Assembly (NCBI RefSeq): GCF_034927245.1
Contig: NZ_JAYFQK010000050.1
Span: forward strand, 1 to 64,000
Length of the DNA stretch: 64,000 bases
Direction: 5' to 3'
Source: Desulfitobacterium_A sp034927245
Lineage (GTDB): Bacteria > Bacillota > Desulfitobacteriia > Desulfitobacteriales > Desulfitobacteriaceae
The notes under the pieces are model-generated. The model did not search any database. It saw nothing but the letters and a program-made list of their open reading frames with translations, and was not told where the DNA came from. Positions 18,874 to 28,544 of the stretch are shown piece by piece. Positions within the stretch are counted from its first letter, which is position 1, and each line of letters opens with the position of its first letter. Position numbers and translations under genes: made by a program.

Positions 18874-19905
18874 TTAGTTCTCATAAGCTCTTTGAGCAAG
18901 CGCAATCTGGGCCACTTCTTCAAGCTCGTGCCTTTTGCCGCGCATCATGAGATTTGAAACGGCGACTTTGGGATCACTGCCCTCAAAAAGAACGTGATAC
19001 GCCTGTTCAATAATCGGCATGCTAATTTTTTGCTCCCGGCTCATGGCATAGGCAACTTTTGTTGTTTTGACACCTTCTACAACCATACCTACCTCCTCCA
19101 GAACCTTCTCCAGGGATTTGCCCTGACCCAAGGCAACCCCGGCCCTACGGTTACGGCTATGCAAACTCGTACACGTTACGATTAAATCCCCTACACCGGA
19201 TAAACCCGCAAAGGTTAATGGATTGCCTCCCATAGCAACCCCCAAGCGGGCAATTTCCGCCAGTCCGCGGGTCATCAATGCTGCCTTTGTATTATCCCCA
19301 AAGCCAAGCCCTTCGGCGATCCCTGTGCATAAGGCGATAACGTTTTTCAAGGCCCCGCCCAGTTCGACCCCAATCAGGTCGGGATTTGTATACACTCGGA
19401 ATTTCGGTGTCATCATCAGTTCTTGAACCTTTTCGCTCGCTTCAAGGTTATCTGAAGCAACGACGACCGTTGTCGGCATATCCCGACCGACTTCCTCCGC
19501 ATGGCTGGGTCCGGACAGTACAACAATCGGGTAGTCGGGCAGTTCCTCTTTTAAGACTTCAGAAAGGCGCTTTTCCGTTCCTTCTTCCAAACCTTTGGCC
19601 GTATTGACGATCAGCGTTTCCTTGCGCAAATACGGGCGAATAAGACGGGCTGTGCTTCGCACGGCGTGAGAAGGTACGCTGAGTATAAGCAGATCAGCAT
19701 TGCACCGACTAATATCCGTTGTCGGTTCGAGTGGCTGCGGCAAAACGACACCCGGAAGGTATCGAAGATTTTCTCGGCGTTCGTTCATCTGCCGGATTTC
19801 CTCTTGATTGCGCCCAATTAAGGAAATAGGATGTCCTGCTTTAGCCATAAGGACTGCCAAAGCTGTTCCCCAGCTTCCCGCTCCATAAACTGCAATTTGC
19901 TTCAT
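18874..19905 (-). CDS. gpsA: NAD(P)-dependent glycerol-3-phosphate dehydrogenase
   Basis: GpsA reduces dihydroxyacetone phosphate to sn-glycerol-3-phosphate, the backbone for phospholipids, in the cytosol. The 343-residue protein begins MKQIAVYGAGSWGTALA with the Rossmann GAGSWG at 8-13. It keeps the catalytic lysine region ELGGALKNVIALCTGIAEG and the signature GFGDNTKAALMTRGLAE. The ATG at 19905 is chosen because family members start there; the frame upstream runs into plsY. It follows plsY by 16 bases, so G3P synthesis and the first acylation step (PlsY) are co-transcribed. Confidence 0.96.
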   Translation of the reverse strand: MKQIAVYGAGSWGTALAVLMAKAGHPISLIGRNQEEIRQMNERRENLRYLPGVVLPQPLEPTTDISRCNADLLILSVPSHAVRSTARLIRPYLRKETLIVNTAKGLEEGTEKRLSEVLKEELPDYPIVVLSGPSHAEEVGRDMPTTVVVASDNLEASEKVQELMMTPKFRVYTNPDLIGVELGGALKNVIALCTGIAEGLGFGDNTKAALMTRGLAEIARLGVAMGGNPLTFAGLSGVGDLIVTCTSLHSRNRRAGVALGQGKSLEKVLEEVGMVVEGVKTTKVAYAMSREQKISMPIIEQAYHVLFEGSDPKVAVSNLMMRGKRHELEEVAQIALAQRAYEN

Positions 19906-19921
19906 TCGTGCCTTACCCTTT

Positions 19922-20509
19922 CTATTTTTTCTGACCGACCCGACTCTCGGTTCCATTTAAAATTCGCTGAAAGTTTGTCCTATGACGAATCAGCACTAAA
20001 GCAGCTGCGATTACGATAAACACCTTATAAGCGACCGGCTTATCGTAAACAAAAACAGAGATAAGGACCGTTATCGTTCCGAAAACAGATCCCAGGGAAA
20101 CATAACGTGACAAGAAAACAACGATTGCGAACACGAGGATTGCTAAAATAGTAATCTTCGGCATCAATACAAGAATAATGCCCAAGCCGGAGGCAACCCC
20201 TTTGCCACTCGGTTTAAACCCAAAAAGGGGATTCCAGCTATGTCCGGCCATCGCCAGCAATCCGCCGACAATGCCACCCCAGGGACCAAAGAAGTGATAC
20301 CCCAGCCATGCTGCCATAGCTCCCTTCAAAGCATCCCCAAGCAGAACCGCAATTCCCCATTTTACACCCAACACGCGAAATGCATTTGTTGTCCCCATAT
20401 TTCCGCTTCCATGTTTACGAACATCGATATTCTTAAACCGTCCTGCAATATAGGCAAAAGGGATAGCGCCTAAAAAATAGGCAATGATAAAAATCCCATA
20501 CTGTCCCAT
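19922..20509 (-). CDS. plsY: Acyl-phosphate:glycerol-3-phosphate acyltransferase
   Basis: PlsY is an integral membrane enzyme that acylates glycerol-3-phosphate with acyl-phosphate to give lysophosphatidic acid. The 195-residue protein has about five hydrophobic segments and the three family motifs: SGNMGTTNAFR (about 35-45), AGHSWNPLFGFKPSGKGVA (about 88-106) and the C-terminal VLIRHRTNFQRILNGTE. It lies 9 bases after der and 16 before gpsA in one operon. Confidence 0.96.
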   Translation of the reverse strand: MGQYGIFIIAYFLGAIPFAYIAGRFKNIDVRKHGSGNMGTTNAFRVLGVKWGIAVLLGDALKGAMAAWLGYHFFGPWGGIVGGLLAMAGHSWNPLFGFKPSGKGVASGLGIILVLMPKITILAILVFAIVVFLSRYVSLGSVFGTITVLISVFVYDKPVAYKVFIVIAAALVLIRHRTNFQRILNGTESRVGQKK

Positions 20510-20518
20510 ACCTTAATA

Positions 20519-21844
20519 TTACTCCTTTTCTTCATCTTTTTGGCGGATCACAAGGCGGATTGGTGAGCCCTCAAACCCAAAACTTTTCCGCAGCTGGTTT
20601 TCAAGGTAACGCTTGTAGGAAAAATGCAACAGCTCAGGATCATTGACAAAGCAAACGAACGTCGGAGGCTTTACCCCGACCTGAGTCATATAGAGAATTT
20701 TAAGACGTCGGCCTTTATCCGTAGCCGGAGGATTAAGATGAACCCATTCCCGAACCAAGCTGTTAAGCGTCGCTGTCGTTATTCTTGTTGCATTCTGTTC
20801 AGCTACAAAATCAACAAGCTCAAGCAATCGGTTAACCCGCTGTCCTGTCTTAGCGGAAATAAAGAGAGTGGGAACATAAAGCATAAAACTTAATTCTTCG
20901 CGTATTTCCTTTTCATAACGATTCATCGATTTATCGTCTTTTTCAATGAGATCCCATTTATTAACAACAAGAATGATTCCTTTACCCGCTTCATGGGCAT
21001 AGCCCGCAATTTTTTTATCCTGCTCGGTGACTCCCTCTGTAGCATCAATCAGCATCAGGACAACATCGCAGCGATCGACTGCACGCAAGGAACGTGATAC
21101 GCTGTAACGTTCAGTCAATTCATCAATTCTGCCCTTGCGCCGCATACCCGCGGTATCGATTAAGATATAATGCTTGCCTTCATGTTCAAAAGCGGTATCA
21201 ATCGCATCCCGGGTTGTTCCCGGCACATTGCTGACAATAACGCGTTCCTCGCCCAGCAGGGCGTTGACGAGAGAGGATTTTCCCACATTAGGACGGCCAA
21301 TAGCGGCGATTTTAATGATATCCGGATCATACTCTTCTTCTTCTTGCTCAGGAAAATGGGCGACTACTGCATCCAGTAAATCACCGATATTCATTCCGTG
21401 AACAGCAGAAATCGGAATCGGTTCGCCTAAACCCAGACTGTAAAGCTCATAGAGCTCAGCCTTAGCAAAATTCTCGACCTTATTGGCGGCAATAACAACA
21501 GGCTTACCGGACCGACGCAGCGTTTGTGCAATCAGTTCATCATCGGGCGTGAGCGGCACCTGTGCATCCAGAACAAAAACGATGACATCCGCCTCTTCAA
21601 TCGCGATCTCTGCCTGTCTTCGCATTTGGGTCGGAATTGATGTCTCCTCGTTTTTAAATTCGATTCCGCCGGTATCAATAATCGTAAACTTCCGCCCCAG
21701 CCATTCCGAATCACGATAAAGACGATCACGCGTCACCCCGGGCCGGTCTTCGACGATGGCCACTAGTCCGCCGGCTAACCGATTAAATAAAGTGGACTTT
21801 CCGACATTGGGACGCCCTACAATTGCTACAACAGGTTTACTCAA
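20519..21844 (-). CDS. der: Ribosome-assembly GTPase Der (EngA)
   Basis: Der has two tandem GTPase domains and a C-terminal KH-like domain and is essential for 50S ribosome assembly. In the 441 residues GRPNVGKST is near 10-18 with DTGG and the second copy GRPNVGKSS is near 183-191, with DTAGMRRKGRI and NKWDL for guanine specificity; the KH-like domain follows residue 350. Its start overlaps the end of the DUF512 gene by eight bases, and plsY follows closely, so the genes are one transcription unit. Confidence 0.97.
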   Translation of the reverse strand: MSKPVVAIVGRPNVGKSTLFNRLAGGLVAIVEDRPGVTRDRLYRDSEWLGRKFTIIDTGGIEFKNEETSIPTQMRRQAEIAIEEADVIVFVLDAQVPLTPDDELIAQTLRRSGKPVVIAANKVENFAKAELYELYSLGLGEPIPISAVHGMNIGDLLDAVVAHFPEQEEEEYDPDIIKIAAIGRPNVGKSSLVNALLGEERVIVSNVPGTTRDAIDTAFEHEGKHYILIDTAGMRRKGRIDELTERYSVSRSLRAVDRCDVVLMLIDATEGVTEQDKKIAGYAHEAGKGIILVVNKWDLIEKDDKSMNRYEKEIREELSFMLYVPTLFISAKTGQRVNRLLELVDFVAEQNATRITTATLNSLVREWVHLNPPATDKGRRLKILYMTQVGVKPPTFVCFVNDPELLHFSYKRYLENQLRKSFGFEGSPIRLVIRQKDEEKE

Positions 21845-23174
21845 TGGTTTCTCCCTCCAAAACTACGCCGGTTACTGCTTGAACAAATGCAGCACCATGG
21901 TTTTCCACAATTAAGGGAACTCCATGGACCTTTTCGGCGAGCCAAGTCACACTCTGATTATCTAAGAATATATCTTCATCCGATTTGAGCATCACACTGG
22001 GAACTAAGAATAATTCCCCGTTTAGGTCCGGAAGCTGCTCGGCAATATCTTGAGCGGTTAAGAGCCCCGCGACCGTAACGGTTGTTCCAAAAAAACGATT
22101 TTCCAGCGTATGTAAAATCAGATGCAAACTCGCATACTTCTCGAAGCGTTGAATGATTTTTCGAAAGAACGGGGTCGCTGAGGTCCCGGTCAGAATATGA
22201 ACCCTACGTTCCGGCAAATCCTTTGGCAGGCTGCGGAAAGCCTCTTCAAACTCTGCGCGGAACTTGCTGGCCATCCCCACACCATTTTCCAACTGCGGAA
22301 AATCATCATAAACTTCGACCCCGGAGAAGTCCCAGCCGGCTTGAGCATAAAACTCATCCGAAAAATAAACTAAGCGCCGCCCCGTTATTTCAAGAAACTT
22401 AGCCTGCCAACACTGCCCTTGTTCCAGGATCTGTTGAGACTCCGCCGTTGTAAAACCCCGTAATTGAGGAAGTCCTTCCCTATATCGGGTCAAGCCGACC
22501 GGTACAACAGCGATCGATTGAACCGCCGGATAGAGCTTTCCCAGCTCACTTACTGTTTCCTTAAGAACGTCGCCATCATTATAGCCCGGAACCAGAACAA
22601 TCTGCGCATGAATAGTAATTCCCGCCGCGGCTAATCTGTTCAACTGTGCGGATAGATCGCCCGCTTTAGGGTTTTTCATTAAGCGAACCCGTTCCTCTGA
22701 TCTCCAAGCATGAACGGAAATATAGAGCGGACTTAAATGCAGACGCTCAATCCTCTCAAATTCTGTCTCACTTAAATTAGAAAGGGTAATAAAACTTCCC
22801 TGAGTCAAGGAAAGGCGATAATCGTCATCCTTATCATAGAGACTTTCCCTCATTCCTTTCGGCATTTGGGCAACAAAACAGAAAAGACAGTTATTTTTGC
22901 ACAGTTTCAGTCCATCAGCACTAACCGCTTTTACCTCAAGACCAAGCTCCTCTCCGGGATCACGCTCAATCTCCAGTTCCCAGACTTCGTTATTTTCCTT
23001 CTCGACCCAAAGGGTAAATTCCTCATCAGCCGTAAGATACTGGAAATCAATGATATCCTCAAGCTCTTGTTCATTAACAGCTAAGATCCGATCGCCCGGA
23101 ACAATCTCCATTTCCTCGGCTATGCTTCCCGGTTGAATTTCCGCTACGACTAAGCCTTTAGGCACAGTCTTCAT
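21837..23174 (-). CDS. DUF512 radical-SAM-like protein with N-terminal PDZ domain
   Basis: A 445-residue protein common next to der in Clostridia. It begins with a PDZ-like region (GSIAEEMEIVPGDRILAVNE, about 16-35), then a cysteine cluster C92-x3-C96-x2-C99 (KLCKNNCLFCFV) that fits a radical SAM [4Fe-4S] site. A TIM-barrel-like part follows and then the DUF512 C-terminal domain (around GTSATPFF). The substrate is unknown; no published reaction that I can name with certainty. It overlaps its neighbours on both sides by 4-8 bases, which suggests tight co-translation with der. Confidence 0.88.
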   Translation of the reverse strand: MKTVPKGLVVAEIQPGSIAEEMEIVPGDRILAVNEQELEDIIDFQYLTADEEFTLWVEKENNEVWELEIERDPGEELGLEVKAVSADGLKLCKNNCLFCFVAQMPKGMRESLYDKDDDYRLSLTQGSFITLSNLSETEFERIERLHLSPLYISVHAWRSEERVRLMKNPKAGDLSAQLNRLAAAGITIHAQIVLVPGYNDGDVLKETVSELGKLYPAVQSIAVVPVGLTRYREGLPQLRGFTTAESQQILEQGQCWQAKFLEITGRRLVYFSDEFYAQAGWDFSGVEVYDDFPQLENGVGMASKFRAEFEEAFRSLPKDLPERRVHILTGTSATPFFRKIIQRFEKYASLHLILHTLENRFFGTTVTVAGLLTAQDIAEQLPDLNGELFLVPSVMLKSDEDIFLDNQSVTWLAEKVHGVPLIVENHGAAFVQAVTGVVLEGETIE

Positions 23175-23752
23175 TCCTTTTCACTCATTTCTGTCAATAC
23201 ATCGTTCCTTTTCTTCCAAATCATTCGCACGCCCGCAGCTCCTGCCAGAAACAGCACACTTAAGTTCCAGAAAAAAGGATCCGGCAAATCATAATGCCGC
23301 ACTATCCCTTGAAATAAAAATATGGATATTCCTAAATCGGCCAGGATTCCACCGGCTAGGGCAAGTCCCATTCCCCAGAAATCATGGGTGGTTAACACGA
23401 CTGTAACTAAAACCATTGCCCCTAAAAAAAATTGTTCTCCTTTAAATATACTCGGCTCATTCACGATAAACAGATTTTGTGCGGCAAATGCTGAGGCAGT
23501 TATTAAGACAGGCAGAATCTTTCGTCCCTTTGTCCTTTGCCAAGCCATACCGGCAAAGAAACCCAAGACCATCACCCTTGAAAAATGCCAATGCCAAGTG
23601 TTATTCCACGGAAAAATGCTTTCCAATATCCATCCTGTCAGCCAGGAAAGCCACACCCCTCCCCAAAATATTCTCGATCGGCGCGTGTTGCCACATCCTA
23701 AATAATATAGCCCTATACCAAAGATGACGTATTCACCAATAGGGAAAGTCAA
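23171..23752 (-). CDS. Conserved membrane protein, function unknown
   Basis: A 193-residue protein with about six hydrophobic segments and a basic C-terminal tail (MIWKKRNDVLTEMSEKE) likely in the cytosol. I recognise no catalytic motif. It sits between the ftsW-like gene (13 bases upstream) and the DUF512 gene, whose ATG overlaps its stop. It may be a small envelope protein that is carried in this operon only in close relatives. Confidence 0.7.
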   Translation of the reverse strand: MTFPIGEYVIFGIGLYYLGCGNTRRSRIFWGGVWLSWLTGWILESIFPWNNTWHWHFSRVMVLGFFAGMAWQRTKGRKILPVLITASAFAAQNLFIVNEPSIFKGEQFFLGAMVLVTVVLTTHDFWGMGLALAGGILADLGISIFLFQGIVRHYDLPDPFFWNLSVLFLAGAAGVRMIWKKRNDVLTEMSEKE

Positions 23753-23765
23753 GTTTTTTCACCCC

Positions 23766-24944
23766 CTATTGACTTACTGACTTGACTCCCCCTATTATGC
23801 CCTTCAAATCCGTATTGAGACGTGAATAACGTGAAATATTCATTAAAATTCCGATCTCTGCTAAAGTAATCACTAATGAGCTTCCCCCATACGAAACGAG
23901 GGGTAAAGTAACTCCGGTAACCGGCATCACCCCTGTCACCACCGCTAAATTCATTACAGTCTGGACAGCAAGTGAGGTCGTAATGCCAAAAGCCAATAAT
24001 CGACCGAACCGATCCTCGCACCTTTGAGCAATATAATAACTACGCGTATAGAATACAACGAACAAGCTCAATAAAATAAGTGCTCCGATAAGTCCAAGTT
24101 CCTCTCCAATCACCGCAAAGATCATATCGGTATATATTTCAGGAAGAAAACCGAATTTTTGCATACTATGACCCAACCCTACCCCAAAAATTCCGCCGGA
24201 GCCAAAAGCGATCTGGGCATTGGTAATTTGGTAACCCAGGGTACTTGCGTATTTCCACGGATCAAGCCATGCCAGGATCCGATTCCACTGATATTCCGTA
24301 TGGCGGATTAAATACATGAGGGGAATAGAAACACAGGGAATCGCTATCACAAACCAACGCGTCGGAAGCTCTGTTTGCCAAAGCATCGCTGCCACTGTAA
24401 TCCCTAAGACCATCGTTGTCCCTAAATCCGGCTGTTTATAAACCAACCCTAATATCAAAACCACAAATACACCCGCAATAGCGAAGTCACGTAATTTTCT
24501 AACCGGATATCGATCGAGAACATAGGCTAAAAATAAAATAAGGGCCAATTTAGAGATCTCCGAAGGTTGTACTTTGATCGGTCCGATTTTCAGCCACCTT
24601 GCCGAACCCATAGCTGCAAACCCTGCATCTGTATAGAGAACGGCGACTAACAGCAAAATACTGATGATGATCCCCAGACCCGAAAGGCGCCGCCAAATTT
24701 TATAAGGTAAATTCGCCGTGATCACGGCTACTCCCCCGCCGAGGATAGCCCACTTAGCTTGCTGTATCACATAGAAAAAGGAATTATGATTTTCTGTATT
24801 GTTATAGCTTCGGACAGATCCAGCCGAAAGCACCATAATTAAACCAAAAGCCAAGATAGCTAAAGTCATTATGATGAGAGGAAAGTCAATACCTTGTTTA
24901 GGCAAGGTATTTTTTCCCCCTATATCTCTTCGTTGCCTTGGCAT
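23766..24944 (-). CDS. SEDS-family peptidoglycan polymerase (FtsW/RodA/SpoVE type)
   Basis: A 392-residue integral membrane protein of the SEDS family, which polymerise lipid II glycan strands with a partner class B PBP. About ten hydrophobic segments are visible, with family motifs GSARWLKIGPIKVQPSE (about 113-129), KQPDLGTT (about 169-176) and the C-terminal PLVSYGGSSL. The position outside the mur/fts cluster and next to lipid genes leaves open whether it is FtsW, RodA or the spore-specific SpoVE; the PxxSYGGSS motif is closest to FtsW/SpoVE. The ribosome binding site is weak (GTGAGTGATAGGCG). Confidence 0.88.
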   Translation of the reverse strand: MPRQRRDIGGKNTLPKQGIDFPLIIMTLAILAFGLIMVLSAGSVRSYNNTENHNSFFYVIQQAKWAILGGGVAVITANLPYKIWRRLSGLGIIISILLLVAVLYTDAGFAAMGSARWLKIGPIKVQPSEISKLALILFLAYVLDRYPVRKLRDFAIAGVFVVLILGLVYKQPDLGTTMVLGITVAAMLWQTELPTRWFVIAIPCVSIPLMYLIRHTEYQWNRILAWLDPWKYASTLGYQITNAQIAFGSGGIFGVGLGHSMQKFGFLPEIYTDMIFAVIGEELGLIGALILLSLFVVFYTRSYYIAQRCEDRFGRLLAFGITTSLAVQTVMNLAVVTGVMPVTGVTLPLVSYGGSSLVITLAEIGILMNISRYSRLNTDLKGIIGGVKSVSQ

Positions 24945-25060
24945 CGCCTATCACTCACTTTTTTGAGAATGCTGTAAAAGCTTATACATTTCGATACGGG
25001 CAAGAAACGACTTCCTGCAAATCATGCAAGAAGTCATATCTCGCTCAATCCTATCTTGAC

Positions 25061-27073
25061 TTATTGATCCGAATCCTTTTTAAAGGCATCCCCGATTGTA
25101 ACCTCAGGAATATCCGGTTGTGATTCAAGCATTTCCTTTTCTTGGGCAACCTGCGCTTCAGTGATTGCTTCGCGAATGCTGAGGCTGATCCGTTTTTCTT
25201 CCGGCTTGCACTCAATAACCTTAGCTTGAACCATATCCCCCACTTTAACTACATCCTCAACTTTAGCCACACGCTTTTCTGACAGCTGAGAAATATGAAT
25301 CAACCCATCAATGCCGTCTTCCAATTGAACAAATGCTCCGAAAGGAACCAAACGAACAACCTTGCCCGTTACAAGGGTACCCACCGCATATTTTTCGGAA
25401 GCGCTTTCCCAAGGGCTCTTTTTCAGCTGTTTTAACCCTAAAGAAATCTTGGAATGTTCCCTGTCAACTTTTAAGACTTGTACCTCGACTTCGTCCCCGA
25501 CTTTGACGATTTCAGAAGGATGCTTGATTCTGGAATACGACATTTCCGAAATATGTAAAAGTCCGTCAACCCCACCGATATCAATAAATGCACCAAAATC
25601 AGCCAGCCGCTGAACGGTACCTGTAACAATTTCACCCTCTTGCAGTGTTTCAAAAATTCTTTTACGATTGTTTTCCTGTTCCTCAGCAAGAATAGCCTTC
25701 TGGGAAAGGACAACTTTCCGTCTTTGCGGATCAAATTCAATAACGCGCAAGCGCAGCGTTTGTCCCAGAAACTGCTTTAAATCCGCAACGTACCCTATTT
25801 GAATCTGTGAAGCAGGTACAAACCCCCGCATTCCAACATCCACGAGTAAGCCGCCTTTGACCACCCCCGTGACCTTTGCCTGAAGCTCTTGTTTTGACTC
25901 GGCTAATTGTTCAAGGCGCTCACTGGCCAGTTCTTCATCCACTCTGCGTTTGGAAAGTACCGGATTTCCCTCTTGGTTTTCGACACGCAGCACTACGGTT
26001 TTAATTTTATCTCCGATAGCGACAACTTCGCTTGGATCAGTAATCGTTGCGGCAGATAGCTCCTTTAATTCGATAACTCCTTCTGATTTCCATCCTAAAT
26101 CAACATATACTTCATCATGCGTCATCTTCACAACGGTTCCGGTCACAACCGCACCCCGGTGCAATTTCAGCATATGATCTGCCCAGTTCTCCAGGCTTAA
26201 TTCGTTGCTATTCATTTCTGCATCATTTTGAGTGACTAAATCCTTTTCCTCGATTTCTGACATCTTCTTTTTTACCTCCTCAATTATCCAATCTGGTGTC
26301 GAGGCTCCGGCGGTTAAACCCGCCTTTTGAATTCCCTTAAACCAGTTTTCATTCAATTCTTCTTCGGTTTCGATAAGATAAGTTTGAGTTTGCTCAGAAC
26401 AGATCGATGCTAACTTTCGTGTATTTGCGCTGTTTTTGCCGCCAACAACGATCATAACATCAACTTTTCCGGCCAGCTCTCGCGCTACCGTTTGCCGTTC
26501 CTCAGTGGCATTGCATATTGTGTTGTAAACGGTTAATTCCTGAGTATGGTGACGCAATTCATCAACAATCCTCTGAAAATTAGCATGGAGTTGCGTCGTC
26601 TGAGCAAGGACGGACAAATGCTGATAAAAAGGAAGTTCCTGAGCTTCTTCCAGCTTTTCTATCGCAAAGGCATTACCGCCGGCCCAGCCTAAAATTCCCT
26701 GAACTTCCGGGTGATGCTTGTTCCCCACAACAATAACCTGACTTTTTAGTGAAGCTTCCGCAGCAAGCTTTTGAGCTTTTTGAACAAAAGGGCAAGTCGC
26801 ATCTTCGACTTTGATTCCTCTTTCTTTGGCCATTTGATATATTTCCGGAGGAACCCCATGCGAGCGGATAATCATCGTTTCTCCCGGCTTAACCTTATCA
26901 ACAGCTTCGATGACACGCACGCCTTGTTTCTCCAAGCGATCTACGACCTGCTGATTATGGATCAAAGGGCCAAAAGAGACCGTCGCTGAATTTTGAACCG
27001 TACGTTCTGCCCTATCCAATGCGCGTTTGACTCCAAAGCAAAAACCTGCTTTTTCTGCTTGGATAACCTCCAA
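25061..27073 (-). CDS. ispH: Fused IspH reductase and ribosomal protein S1
   Basis: A 670-residue two-function protein. Residues 1-280 are IspH, the [4Fe-4S] enzyme that makes IPP and DMAPP from HMBPP in the last MEP-pathway step. The cluster cysteines are C12, C94 and C187, with SHGVPPE and the TTQ at about 159-161. From about 300 to 640 follow four S1 RNA-binding repeats (about 305-375, 390-460, 478-548, 565-635), the ribosomal S1 module. Between them is an acidic linker around 270-295. The start is TTG with AGGAGG seven bases upstream. The fusion is known in several Clostridia; order cmk-plsC-ispH/rpsA is as in relatives and echoes cmk-rpsA of enterobacteria. Confidence 0.95.
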   Translation of the reverse strand: MEVIQAEKAGFCFGVKRALDRAERTVQNSATVSFGPLIHNQQVVDRLEKQGVRVIEAVDKVKPGETMIIRSHGVPPEIYQMAKERGIKVEDATCPFVQKAQKLAAEASLKSQVIVVGNKHHPEVQGILGWAGGNAFAIEKLEEAQELPFYQHLSVLAQTTQLHANFQRIVDELRHHTQELTVYNTICNATEERQTVARELAGKVDVMIVVGGKNSANTRKLASICSEQTQTYLIETEEELNENWFKGIQKAGLTAGASTPDWIIEEVKKKMSEIEEKDLVTQNDAEMNSNELSLENWADHMLKLHRGAVVTGTVVKMTHDEVYVDLGWKSEGVIELKELSAATITDPSEVVAIGDKIKTVVLRVENQEGNPVLSKRRVDEELASERLEQLAESKQELQAKVTGVVKGGLLVDVGMRGFVPASQIQIGYVADLKQFLGQTLRLRVIEFDPQRRKVVLSQKAILAEEQENNRKRIFETLQEGEIVTGTVQRLADFGAFIDIGGVDGLLHISEMSYSRIKHPSEIVKVGDEVEVQVLKVDREHSKISLGLKQLKKSPWESASEKYAVGTLVTGKVVRLVPFGAFVQLEDGIDGLIHISQLSEKRVAKVEDVVKVGDMVQAKVIECKPEEKRISLSIREAITEAQVAQEKEMLESQPDIPEVTIGDAFKKDSDQ

Positions 27074-27182
27074 TTTAGATCCTCCTTAGTTTGGCATAAC
27101 GAATATTTTCGCCAACTTGGGCAAAAATCCTTCATGTATAGTATAAATTACCCTCTCCGAAAAAAAACATACCGATGGAATA

Positions 27183-27773
27183 TCACGTTTCTAAGGAAGC
27201 AAGAGCTTCCATAATTTGTTCAGTGACCCACTCCCGGCGATTAGCAACTCCGGCAGGGGGCTTCATCTTTTCCGGAGTTAAAGGAGAACCAAGCACTACT
27301 TCAAGCTTGCCCCAGCCCTTGATCAATAAATTTTGGGTCCCCGTAACTTTAACCGGAATGACCGTTGCCTTTCCTTTTTCCATAAGGAGGGCCACTCCGG
27401 GTAAACCTTTTTGCAACTCACCCGATTGCGAACGCCTTCCTTCAGGAAATATTCCCAAAACCTTTTGATCTTTAAGTACTTTTAAAGATTGCCGAATCGC
27501 GCTCATATCCCCCTGTCCCCGTTTAACCGGGAAAGCATTCAAGCGGTGAATGAGAGGCCCTAACAAAGGGTTGGCAAACAGTTCCTCTTTGGCCATAAAA
27601 GAAACAGGTCGCGGAACACTACACGCCGCAACAATTGGGTCCCATAAGCTAACATGGTTAATTGCCAGAATAACCGGTCCTTCAGCGGGCATATTTTCAA
27701 GGCCTTTTATCTTCCATCCCATTATTTTAAATTGAAGGCGAAATAAGCCTTTAGCGAATTGATATAAAGACAT
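27183..27773 (-). CDS. plsC: 1-acyl-sn-glycerol-3-phosphate acyltransferase
   Basis: PlsC adds the second acyl chain to lysophosphatidic acid to make phosphatidic acid at the membrane. The 196-residue protein shows NHVSLWD (H40, D45, the HxxxxD catalytic pair) and the glycerol-phosphate binding FPEGRRSQSG near 114-123. The N-terminal basic and hydrophobic stretch would attach it to the membrane. It lies 10 bases after cmk and before ispH-S1; together with plsY and gpsA in the same block it completes phosphatidate synthesis. Confidence 0.93.
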   Translation of the reverse strand: MSLYQFAKGLFRLQFKIMGWKIKGLENMPAEGPVILAINHVSLWDPIVAACSVPRPVSFMAKEELFANPLLGPLIHRLNAFPVKRGQGDMSAIRQSLKVLKDQKVLGIFPEGRRSQSGELQKGLPGVALLMEKGKATVIPVKVTGTQNLLIKGWGKLEVVLGSPLTPEKMKPPAGVANRREWVTEQIMEALASLET

Positions 27774-27783
27774 AGTGAACCTC

Positions 27784-28449
27784 CTATAGATCAGCCGTTA
27801 ATTTGATAATCTGATCTACGATTTCTTGTACAGATAAGCCCGTCGTATCAAGGATTAGGGCATCCGCAGCAGGTATAAGCGGTGCGACAGCGCGCTCTGA
27901 ATCCTGTTTATCCCGTCTTTGCATATCCTGCTTCACCTCATCCAAAGAGAGTTCTTTGCCGGAGTTATAGAGCTCCAGCCAGCGTCGATAAGCTCTCTCC
28001 TCAGGGGATGCCGTCAAAAAAATCTTAAGATCCGCTTGGGGCAAAACAACCGTTCCAATGTCCCGGCCATCCATAATTACCGCACCACGCTCTGCCTCCC
28101 GGCGTTGAAGCTGAACCAGGCGTTCACGGACTATCGGATATGCCGCAATCTTCGAAACGGCTCGCGAAACCTCAGGATTGCGGATAGCTTCTGTCACATC
28201 TTCTCCGTCACAAAAAACACGACGTGCATCCGAATGATCTAAAACAATCTCGGTCTCCTGCACCATTTGTCCCACTTCGTCTTCATGATCAATAGGAATA
28301 TTCGAACGTAAGGTCTTTAAAGCAATGGCACGGTACATTGCACCTGTATCGACATAAAATATCCCCAAACGTTTGGCTACTGCTTTGGCAATGGTACTTT
28401 TTCCGGCTCCTGCCGGTCCGTCTACAGCGACTTTAATTTGTTCATTCAC
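27784..28449 (-). CDS. cmk: Cytidylate kinase
   Basis: Cmk phosphorylates CMP and dCMP, needed for nucleotide salvage after lipid and RNA turnover. The 221 residues contain the P-loop GPAGAGKST at 11-19, the CMP-binding YVDTGAMYRAIALK (about 31-44) and DGRDIGTVVLP, the standard length for the family. It is the first gene of the cmk-plsC-ispH run. In many bacteria aroA lies directly before cmk; here the two are separated by about 5.9 kb holding a CPBP protease and two lactate permeases. Confidence 0.96.
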   Translation of the reverse strand: MNEQIKVAVDGPAGAGKSTIAKAVAKRLGIFYVDTGAMYRAIALKTLRSNIPIDHEDEVGQMVQETEIVLDHSDARRVFCDGEDVTEAIRNPEVSRAVSKIAAYPIVRERLVQLQRREAERGAVIMDGRDIGTVVLPQADLKIFLTASPEERAYRRWLELYNSGKELSLDEVKQDMQRRDKQDSERAVAPLIPAADALILDTTGLSVQEIVDQIIKLTADL

Positions 28450-28544
28450 GTGTTCTACCTCAAATAATCATATTCGTTTCATTATACCATAATGTCCCAA
28501 GCCTAAACAAACTAATAAAGGAAACTAAAGTAATGTAAGGCTAA

